64,000 nt of DNA from positions 1 through 64,000 of the forward strand of contig JAFEKR010000026.1 in NCBI GenBank assembly GCA_019022495.1, given 5' to 3'. This document shows, one piece after another, positions 55,047 through 64,000 of this stretch. Source of the stretch: Epichloe hybrida. Its lineage: Eukaryota; Ascomycota; Sordariomycetes; Hypocreales; Clavicipitaceae. The translations under genes and the position numbers were made by a program. The notes under the pieces are model-generated. The model searched no databases. It was not told the DNA's origin and was given only the letters and a program-made list of their open reading frames with translations. Positions within the stretch are counted from its first letter, which is position 1, and each line of letters starts with the position of its first letter.

Positions 55047-56035
55047 ATGGACCAACCACAGGACGTGTCCATGGCGGATGATGAGGATGATGGGCAGCGC
55101 GTCGAAGTGGATTCGCAGTTGCCGCTTTCCGAAGATGAGCAACGGGTGTTGGAATTATATGACCAGTTGCAACAGCTGAGGCTAGAGATTGCGATTATCA
55201 ACGCGCACTCCGTGTACCGTCCTGGTATGCAAACCTACTTTTTTTTGGTTCCCCTCTACATTACATCCCATCTCACTTGTTCGAGAATTGATATAATCTC
55301 TCGATTCTTCTTCACTCCACAAACAAATTGGAGAACGAAGGCAGACTCATGTAGATGTCCTAGTGATAACCGCCGATGCCAACAAAGTCTCCAAGCAGAC
55401 ACAAGAAGACCTTCTTGATGCAAGAGCAAACTTCCGACTTCGAAACGATGTCATCGAGTCTGTCATGACGGCAAATCCCATCCTCAAGGCTGTCCACAAC
55501 GGTACAAACGCATCGCCTGCTGAGCGGTAAGGGCTTCACGCATTCGCCCAGACTCAATTAGATTGGAAACCCCCCCCCCCTCCCCTGAAATAATATGGAG
55601 CGGTATGAAAGGAAAGAAAGGACCGGACTAACACGGGGCGAGAACGTTTGTGCTCACAGGGACCTACTACCTTACATAGAACGGCGGGACCAATCCGCCA
55701 TATCTGTGGCCAAGCAGGCCACCGATATAGGCTTCATCCGTAACGACCTTACCGAAGTCCAGAGCGACACTGCGCGTGTAGTTCGGAAAAATGTTGATCT
55801 GACGTCGACCTTGTTCGAACTGGCTGAAGAGGTCAAGCAGAGGCAAGCCACGCGCCTGGACGATGAAGAGACGCAAAGCGAGATTAGGAAGCTGGACGCG
55901 GCTATGAAGGCAAGTCGTCAGAGATGGAGGGTGATGAAGGGCCTTGCAAGCGGTATAGTGGCTGGGAGTGGTGTAGATTGGGCCCGGGATGCCAAGCTGA
56001 GAAATGTTGTGTTGGATCTAGATGGGGATGATTAG
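55047..56035 (+). CDS. cenp-h: CENP-H-like kinetochore protein
   Basis: Three exons: 55047-55224, 55355-55526, 55660-56035; 241 residues. It is likely the CENP-H/Fta3 component of the CCAN/Mis6-Sim4 inner kinetochore complex. An acidic start (MDQPQDVSMADDEDD) leads to coiled coil (EDEQRVLELYDQLQQLRLEIAIINAH), then TQEDLLDARANFRLRNDVIESVMTANPILKAVHNGTNASPAERDLLPYIERRD, and a C-terminal signature (ASRQRWRVMKGLASGIVAGSGVDWARDAKLRNVVLDL) that I recall from fungal CENP-H_N/C family members. Exon 2 starts at GATGTCCTAGTG after GTAG, the only acceptor that keeps the frame open. A C run (55571-55580) lies in intron 2. Confidence 0.8.
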
Positions 56036-59000
56036 GCTGAGAATTGTAAGGCTATATTGATCCTTTATGTTGGCCAACGAGACAAGAGGATGTTCGTCCA
56101 ACAAGACCGCATAGGCTGTAGCCACGACCTCGAAGCAGCGTTGTTGGCACTGATATCCTTTGAGCATTACTAGGAGATCCTACTCCAGGTGGACATATCC
56201 TATATACGCTCTACAACGCCACCAACGCTAGTAGTTCGTCTTCAGGTATCAGACATCACCCTGTCCGTTCTTAGTTCTAATTACGACGCCGTAGCATTCA
56301 AGTACGAGTCTGACTTCGACACGTGTCGTGTCGATTCGCCTTGACAGTCAGTCGTTCGAAATCTATCGTCTGTTGGCCGATGCAGAACCTCAAACATTCG
56401 AGCTTTTGGCGTTTTGGGCACAAGTGAAATCCGTACGGAGGGGCAACATTGCTGAATTCGCACCACGGTTGGTGAAGAGGTGGCTCGGAGTTTGAGAATC
56501 AGATGCCGAGTTTCGCAGCAGCTTCTGTGTCCGCACATGCGCGACTGCGTGGGACAACACGCAGAGTGTAGAGTCATCCGCGACTCACTTGCATCATTTG
56601 TCGTTCGTCACCTGGATTAATCAACGAGTGATCAGACAGAATAATCACCGGCCAAAAGAGCACCGCATCTCAAGTCGTTCTTCACACAAAGATGGTGGAT
56701 GAGCTGTGCTTGTTGATCGGCTGTCGCAGCCATGTACGGGACGCATATTGAGAAACTTACGAATGGCTTGGACGAAATAGAAATTTACCATCGACATGAT
56801 AGGTCGATGCGGCACATGGATCATCTACTCCTCGAGCCGGTGAGATCTGTAATATACATGTGTACATTGTATGTGGATTCTCCTACGACCACCCTTACGC
56901 ATATGCACGTGATGTTAATCCGTACTTGCCGTAGATTAGCAGTACCACGGGTGAAGTCACGTTCGCGGAAAAGTTTGTAAGAAAATGTACAAGTGCCACC
57001 TCAATATAAGGGTTTGAAGTGTTGTGTGTATTTTCAAAGAATGAAGGCCGTTCTCTGATGCAATTCTAAAAAAAGAACTAAAGAAAAGCCCCAGCTATCG
57101 TGAGCTGCGAGACGTACAGTACGGAGCAAAATTACGTAATGTGTGCGTGGAGGGGACGAAGAAGAGTGAGCGGACGTGGAATTGGGAGAGAGTCGCTGGG
57201 TCGGGGGGCAGCAAGGTGTCGGAAACGCGAGAGCCAGGCGGAGCCCCTTTGGCCGGACGGCCAGGTACAGCACAGTATCAGAAAGACGGGGCGCTACCCC
57301 AGCACAGAGAAATCGGTGTGTCGCGAACCCGCCCCAACAAGTCCCTGCGTGTACCTCGGGATCTTGTCGTCTTGCCATAGGCGCTTGCACGTTTCCCCAT
57401 GTACTAACTTACTAAAATGGGCGGCGGCATGCTTGCTTGCTTGTTTGGAGTTGGGACCTCTTGCCACAACTGTTTGAGAGCTCCAAAGTTGTGATGGTTG
57501 CGTGCCCAGACCAGTCTCTGTAGCCATCGAGGGATCGGCCGTCTGCTGCTCAGTTCTGGTCGCGTCTGTTCCACAATCTCGCCATCACCATGATACGAAA
57601 CCCTCATTTGTTCGTCCAGCGGCGACGCGCCTCGCTGGTATAGAGCACCTAGGTAGGTAATCCGTAGGCGGGTAGGTATTGAGGCGATGTGGCATTGAGA
57701 GTGCAACACCGACTAATACCCACGAGGTATTGCCGGCAATAGCATCAACGTAAGACGATGCGGAGTACATGTCGTCATGCAAGCCATCAAGTGCCTACCC
57801 AAGTTTCAAACCACCAATTGCTAGGTTTATTACACAGATTGTGAACTCGTCCCCTTTTCTCTCTTGTGGTCATGGACAAGTGCAGTTCAGCGTAATATTC
57901 AAGCCAAGGGACCACAGGAGGTTATCATGATTACATTTGTCCACGATGCACACAACAATTGGGGGGGGGGGGGTTATTATTTGGGGGTGCTTTACGCAGA
58001 AGCGCTTGATTGATAAATACGCCCGAAACTTGCTCGTTCGCTTTTCGGCAGCAAGCGTAATAGCACTGTGCTCACAGTCAGTTGCGCCAGATCTCAAACT
58101 GTCACGTTCATTTGATTGTACGACGGGTCAGTCAGTTGACAAGGGCTCGCGCTCTCATTGAGCCCCGTCGAAGCTCTCCATCTTTCGTAGCTTCAAGTTT
58201 TGGGTCGACCACATTCAGCACGAAGAGTCTCGTTTGTGACTACTTTGAAACACCTGCGAGTGAATATTGCTGGTATCTAGAAGCATGTTGCTTGCAATGG
58301 CAGGCGAGAGCAACGAAAGCCGTAATCCGTAGTAGTTAGTAGTCCATGTCATGACGAACCGGCCACAGAACCGGCCCCATATTTAACAATCCGTAGTATC
58401 AGCCATTCCGTAGCATAGTACAGAGTACTCAGTACGGAGTACACATCTGTTGAAACGGGTTCGGGAGTCTGGTTCATGCACGGGGGAGTCAAGCAGGGGA
58501 TGATTTTACTTAGGTACGAGGGCACTTTACCGCACAACCAGGAGGCGAGTGAACTGAGAGCGAAGACTGGTGGGCTTATTATTGTCAGGGTGAAGATTGT
58601 CAGGGTGAAGAATAAATGGGACGGATCAACCCCTTTCTCTTCTTTCCGCGTTTGTTATGAAAGAAAACACCAGCGGCTGTCTCGTCGAAACGAGTACGTA
58701 AACGGCATGTTGGGCAAGTTGCTACCTGAACCAAAATGTGGCGTTGTGCGAAATGACTGGAGGGGGGACATTGATGACGCGAACTGCCGAATCAAGTCAA
58801 GTATCAGGTGAAGAACGCAGGTATACAGGTTAAAGACAAAAAAAAATAGAGATCAACCAATGATTTGCCAGAGCTCGGGACCTGAATCCCCCTTTGATTT
58901 GACCAGACATTGGCTGGGAAGCATTCAGGGCAGCTCCTCTGTCTTATGTACGCTTGCGTCTAGGATCAGTATTGTATACCGTGCGGATACAGTAAATGGA

Positions 59001-60598
59001 ACGCGGTACTACGCCATTGTACCCTGCCTCGGCGCACCCATCAGCTCGACATCACTGATACAGCACCAACGCGTTTGTGTCCTCAGGCCCCTCTTTTTTG
59101 GCTGACAAGAGCGAGTGCGAAGTCTCCCACACATGTTGAGCGTGGTCAAAGGGGGCACTGGCATGTACATGTACAGATGCGCCACGGCCTTGTTGTACAT
59201 TGTACTCATCAGCGCAGGTACGAGAAACGGCGGAAACTGGAGACTGGGGCTCTGGCACTTTCCTCGGTGTTCGATGCTGACGTGCAGTCTTGCTTGCTCC
59301 TGTTCTCTTGACGTGAGTGAGCCCCCCCTCTTTCCACAAAAATAGGTAGCGCATCAACAAAATGAAGCACAGCAAGCGCCGCCCATGACAGTCCCTATGT
59401 AGGTTGCCTGGTAATACCACGCAGCCCGTTGTTATGTACATAGCAGCCCCCCAGGTTTGCAAGTCGGATTTCCCAGCCGACGGAGAAGATGCATGTCAAT
59501 CAACTGGCCCCTTCTCAGTTACACTCCCCCTAATCCATGCTGTTGGTGTGTGAGTACTCCGTATGTGTGCTCGGTAATAAGTTGTGTACTCAGATGCTGA
59601 GGTACTCGGGCACTCCGTACTCCCTGGCAGACGAGCTACCCATTAAATTTAATTTAGACAAGAAACCTAACGACGATCAGAGTGCGTCCAAAGAGAAGGG
59701 AGCACGGAACTCGGGAAAGTAGTATTTTAGGCAGGCGCAAGTGGTACTCCTAGCAAGCGCAGACAGAACATGCCGCCCGCTGCCATGAGTACTCCGTAAC
59801 AGGTGTCGACCGATCTTGTTGGAAGGCACGCCTGGCAGGGCTCTCTGCCTGGTTACATAGTTCTGTACACCCGCAATGTCTGGCGTTGTGTGTGTGTTGT
59901 GAGTGGTGTGTGTTGTGTGTGGTGTGTGTGTGTGTGTGTGTCTGTCTGTCTGTGTGTGTGTGTGGGCGGGCGGTAGCTGTGACCTGTCTGGACCACGCTT
60001 TGCTGAGCAAGGACTGGGCTGGGTGACTGGGTTGACTGGGGACCTACGACTTGGGGGGAACTTGGAGGGACTGGACTGTGTCGGCCGCGTTCCTCCACTT
60101 TTTGAGCACGCACGGTCTGGTCGCGCGCACTCACAATCACTCGCCCGCCCTGCGCCCATAGTAAAAAGGCTCTCTCTCCCCTCTTCTCCCATACAAATTT
60201 TCCCACCCAAATTCTCCCATACAAACTGCCTCCCGCGTTCACCTCACAACACACGTCGCGACCTTTGGTGAGTACCTTGCCCATGCCCTGCATCGCCGCC
60301 AATACCAGGTCACTTGCATTGCGAGCATTGCGAGCATCGTTTTGTCGCCGCGTCTTTGGAGAGTTTTTTTCCTGCGCTCTTGCTTGAATTCTTGCACCTG
60401 CAACGGTTCAAATTTCGCCTTCAGAGCGCTGTGCATCGTGCATCGTCGTGCTCGACCCGAGTCCTTTGCTTTTCATCTCGCTCTTCTCCTTTCGATACGC
60501 GCTGTCCTTGGGATCCAGCAATTAAACTGACGAGGACATTTCAGCAACAGACGACACAGTCACCATCATCTGTTCAATTTTTACAAGACTTTCGCCAG
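56036..60598. other. 4.6-kb region without a recognisable gene
   Basis: Frames here are short, overlap on both strands, and lack domain character. Contents seen: a G run (about 57960-57973), a TG/TC microsatellite (about 59888-59963), and several GTACGGAGTA-like motifs (for example 58410-58442, 59566, 59613, 59793). The right end probably holds the promoter and leader of the NHP6 gene. A non-coding RNA or a strongly diverged gene cannot be excluded. Confidence 0.5.
59888..59963. repeat. (TG)n microsatellite with TCTG inserts
   Basis: Long alternating TG runs with a short TCTG tetramer block. Alternating purine-pyrimidine DNA of this kind can form Z-DNA. Confidence 0.85.
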
Positions 60599-60832
60599 GT
60601 AGGTCAACTCTTAATCATTGTCATCATTTTCCCTCAGAACAGAGAAAGACTCCTTGGAGTGCGGGTGTAGTCGCGCTTATCTTTAATGCGCCTCATTCGG
60701 CTCACTCTTCATCCTCATCACTTACACCCGCCTGGCTCCATACACTAAGCCATGTCACTTTGACGATTTTCATCCACTCTTGATGGTGCTCCCAATTCAC
60801 CAAGTCATTTCACACACTAACAGCCATACCAG
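60599..60832 (+). other. Probable 5'-leader intron of the NHP6 gene
   Basis: GTAGGT donor at 60599 and CACTAACAGCC branch-like sequence followed by ACCAG acceptor ending at 60832, 15 bases before the NHP6 start codon. Pyrimidine-rich ends on both sides. Not in a coding frame, so inferred from splice motifs only. Confidence 0.5.
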
Positions 60833-60847
60833 TCAAACACATTCAAA

Positions 60848-61255
60848 ATGCCTAAGGCAGCTAAGCGGGGCTCTAAGAAGGACACCAAGGACAAGAGTGA
60901 GTTTTACTGCCTTATCCCAATCGTTCATGCGTGAATGAGCATTCAACTGACGCGCCAATAGAGCGTGGTCCCAAGCGTGGTCTCTCTGCCTACATGTTCT
61001 TCGCTAATGAGCAGCGCGAGAATGTCCGCGCTGAAAACCCCCACTTCACCTTTGGCCAGGTTGGCAAGTGTTTGGGCGAGCGCTGGAAGGCTCTGAACGA
61101 CAAGCAGCGTGTCCCTTACGACGCCAAGGCTGCTGCCGATAAGAAGCGATATGAGGATGAGAAGGCCGCTTTCCAGGTGAGATAAGCTTGCTGTTCATTC
61201 TTGACGACGTTGGTGATGACTAACATTCGACCAGGCTGAGGTTGACTCGGACTAA
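60848..61255 (+). CDS. nhp6: HMG-box chromatin protein Nhp6
   Basis: Exons 60848-60896, 60962-61176 and 61235-61255; 94 residues, the family size. Nhp6 binds and bends DNA and helps FACT and nucleosome remodelling. A basic start ([25 protein letters not shown]) contacts the DNA minor groove. One HMG box: [68 protein letters not shown]. An acidic tail (AEVDSD) is encoded by the last 21-nt exon. Introns have good GTGAGT/GTGAGA donors. Likely highly expressed, with a long leader upstream. Confidence 0.95.
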
Positions 61256-62831
61256 ATGATTGATGGATAGCCGGGGGTTGAGTTGCGAATATCTACTGTA
61301 CTTTAGTCCCGCGCTTTGGCAGACTTTTTCCTTTAATATTTTGGGCAGGGCGGTGTTGTATGAATGCGCTGGATGGCACACGCGCAGTTTTGCTTTTTAG
61401 GTGCGGGAATCAAATGAAATTGGGTCTCACTTAAGTGCTCATGAAGGGCGGCTAGTTCACGGCATAGATTACCACATGTTTTGCCGTGAGCTCTTGATCA
61501 TGACCGCGCATACTGACTACGAGGCAGCACAAGAATAGGTCTTGTACGAGTACAAAATATGTTCAAACTATCAACGCCCTCTTGAATACTTGTGTGACAA
61601 CGAGCCCCCTTCTTCCTTTTTTGGGAGGGAGGTTGTGTCGGCCGGTTGATAAGCCAAAAACGCGACTTTGCGAGATGAGTTGTTCGCCGACTTTTTCCGA
61701 TGATTGGAAAGGCCATGACTGGAATGCCTTCGACAGTCTGGCAAGCCAAAAATCACCAGCAACAGCCCGCCCCTAATGGATAAATTATAATGATGTCCAC
61801 CAACCCGTCCAATCAACTAGACAGCGGCATCACCAAACATCAAACATGCATCCTGCAAGCGCCAACCCCCTTGCTAGCCCGTGGGCCCAACAATTGGCGT
61901 GCATCCCTGGCCTTGTTCCAGCCGACCGTCGTGGCATTGGACTGCGTCTGCAGCGAGCAGAACCGGTGTGAGGCAGACTGCGTACACCGCCGGAATCGCC
62001 AACCAGTCTCACGATGGTGGTTTCGATGCGCAGGGGTGCGGACATTGATGAGAAGAAGCAAATTGTCCAAAAAAAAAAAAATCGCGTGTCGAGCATAATC
62101 ACGGCAGATGATGATTACGACAAACATGAGGCGGGGGCCTCGATCAAGATTGAGGCAATCGACAGACTGACGCGATCGAGACTCACCACCGGGTTCTGAG
62201 CTGGCATCTGGCACCCGGCACCTTGCGGCAAGTTTCCGCTGCGGATGCGCTCAAGCCCAGATCCACTCCAATTGACTGCTGCCAACACCGAATCGTGGTG
62301 CGTCTGCGGTGCGCTTGCAGTGCGCTTGCAGTGCGTCTTGTGTTTCCGGTCGAGACAATTATCCAATCGAGTCCCCTCGAGTCCCCGCGCTATCGCGGCC
62401 ATCCAAGGCAACAGAGAGACAAGGCAGGTGCAAGGCAGGTGCAGTGCAGCGCAGTGCAAGTTGGTCCATCCATCCCCGTGGGCCAATCCGGCTCTTTCCC
62501 CTCGGCCCCAAGATTTTGTGAGATCTTTCGAGATTTTGTGAAATTTTGTGCGGTGGATTGATATGGGTGCGTTTTGTGTGTCCCAATATCTCGTCCCGTT
62601 GGATTTCCGAATCCAAACCCCTCATCGAGTGGGCAAGACTGAACGCCTCCAACTTGATCACGCACTCCTAATTGGATGTCCCAATTTCTTCGATGATGGC
62701 TCACTAGATGCCATAGCTCAATTTGACCTCCCTCTTGAAGGCGAGCTGTCGTGGACAAGGAGGAAGGAGGCTATCGGGGTTTCTCCTAAAGACCAATACG
62801 CCATTTTCCTTCGAATATCGCACGTTCAAAA
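61256..62831. other. Intergenic region, NHP6 to unknown gene
   Basis: About 1.6 kb. Small repeats only: GTGCGCTTGCA twice (62309-62332), AAGGCAGGTGC twice (62421-62443), GAGATTTTGTGA-like triplet (62509-62548). No gene recognised. Confidence 0.5.
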
Positions 62832-63625
62832 ATGGATCGAGTCGGGGCACCAGACGACGTTTCTTTACTCCAGGGCTGTTATCTGGAAGCTCAGCGTTCC
62901 GACGACATTTGGCTCAAGCTCGAAGGTCTTCGCATCGCAATCAATGAGCCCAGCAGTTCTCATTTGGCAGTGACTATAACGGGCATTCGAACCGGTGCCC
63001 GTCGTCTGAGACACCTCGCTGATGTTGCTCAAGTCCATCGCGATCGTGTTCAGTTTGTGTTGAACCCTTTGAATACTGTATTGCCTTGCTTGAGCCGCTC
63101 GTTGCGGGACATAAAAAGCCACTATGATGATCGATCCCGCTCCAAGCAGAACCGTTGGCGGCACATGTATCATTCCCTGACCAATGAGGCTGGCGGCCTG
63201 CCATTACCTTCAAGGTTTGCAATCTACAATAAATACATTTCCCTGTTACGAGACATCCTTCTCAGGTCAGCCTTACTTCAAAGTCGAAGTCGATGTGTTC
63301 AATGTTAACTCCTATTGGTTCTCTCCCAGCTCTAGGTGCCCCAACTTTGACCTCGCGGCTATGGAAAGTCTTGCGCAAGAGATACTCCGTTTACGAGAGG
63401 CCAGGGGATTTGGTGAGTATATATGCCTGCTCTATTCACCGTGGATGTAGGAACCGCAACATACATGGCAAGGCTGACTGTAAATCAGTTCCACCATCAC
63501 CTGCTCAAGCTGGTCCACTTCTGCTGAGAAATACAGGATTTATACATGATATAGATCCGGTGGGTTATCTCTCTGAGGAAGACGTGTCTTGCGAGCAGTC
63601 AACTGATCCCTGGAGAACAGATTAG
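62832..63625 (+). CDS. Unknown fungal protein, three exons
   Basis: Exons 62832-63265, 63336-63412, 63489-63625; 215 residues with exact phase at both introns. A largely helical protein: WLKLEGLRIAINEPSSSHLAVTITGIRTGARRLRHLADVAQVHRDRVQFVLNPLNTVLPCLSRSLRDIKSHYDDRSRSKQNRWRHMYHSLTNEAGGLPLPSRFAIYNKYISLLRDIL, then RCPNFDLAAMESLAQEILRLREARGF, then a Pro-rich and acidic end. The pattern RWRHMYHSL...EAGG.PLP.RF..YN resembles repeated lineage-specific hypothetical proteins of Sordariomycetes, as far as I recall. No signal peptide, membrane span or catalytic motif. Function unknown. Confidence 0.65.
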
Positions 63626-64000
63626 CCACTGGGCTGAACATATTTTCTCAACTCCCTTGTCGTTGAAAACACCATTCAGAAATGTGGGACAGTGAGTCAA
63701 TGAATAGTGTCCACCTTCAGCCCTGTGGCGGCCAAGTCTCTGAATTGTGTTTCCTAGAACGAAGTCACTCGGGCCGCACAAAGAGTTGGGGGAACACTAC
63801 ATACCCATGAACTCCAAGGTTCTAATTCGACAGTAATTCCTCACACTCGAGCCATGCTCAATACATCCGTCTTCTGCAATACTGACTCTTCTTCTTCTTC
63901 TGGGCATCAGATCTTTTGACCAAGACCAATTGTCTCTCACAGTCTTTAACAACTCCCAAAACAATTGCGCATACCTGCTCCTGCGAACAATTAGGGACGA
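63626..64000. other. 3' flank at the window edge
   Basis: No gene recognised in the last 375 bases. A TTCTTC-rich stretch lies near 63888-63901. Confidence 0.4.

Overview
The window is nuclear DNA of a filamentous ascomycete, most likely a Sordariomycete and probably Hypocreales. Genes carry short GT-AG introns, and many products are single-copy eukaryotic housekeeping proteins (NUO-49, ATP4, COQ6, ATG11, NOC4, ERV46, NHP6). There is also a Zn2Cys6 regulator and a secretory lipase. A 12-kb AT-rich block is saturated with C-to-T and G-to-A changes, the signature of repeat-induced point mutation (RIP). Genus and species cannot be fixed from sequence alone. Exon limits were set by hand from splice signals, reading phase and remembered family conservation; no database search was run.

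Layout. 1-17.1 kb is a compact housekeeping block: 5' part of an unknown gene (-), Ap4A phosphorylase (+), ERV46 cargo receptor (-), CstF-64/Rna15 (+), CorA-type Mg transporter (-), NOC4 (-), ATP synthase subunit 4 (+), Src1/Man1 inner-nuclear-membrane protein (-). 17.1-29.2 kb is one nested transposon stack: a small TA-flanked inverted-repeat element holds a Ty1/copia retrotransposon (two 307-bp LTRs, 5-bp target duplication), which holds a Mutator-like element (52-bp terminal repeats, 9-bp duplication), which holds a non-autonomous hAT-like element (8-bp duplication). All coding capacity is destroyed. 29.4-41.6 kb: COQ6 with an apparent 1-base deletion, NUO-49, secretory lipase, an unknown acidic protein, a CCC1/VIT1-type transporter that ends early, and a Zn2Cys6 transcription factor. 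43.5-56 kb: GT31-type glycosyltransferase, Ubp16-like deubiquitinase, ATG11, CENP-H-like kinetochore protein. 56-60.8 kb has no recognisable gene. Then come the HMG-box protein NHP6 and a small unknown three-exon gene.

No operons or biosynthetic cluster are present; neighbours are independent genes with mitochondrial, secretory, nuclear and autophagy roles. The most unusual content is structural: the four-level transposon nest, two copies of a short hairpin element, a 219-bp near-perfect palindrome, a perfect 50-bp inverted copy of the ATG11 3' end, and a transcription factor with three tandem SUMO-type motifs and a skippable 57-nt exon carrying half of its zinc cluster.
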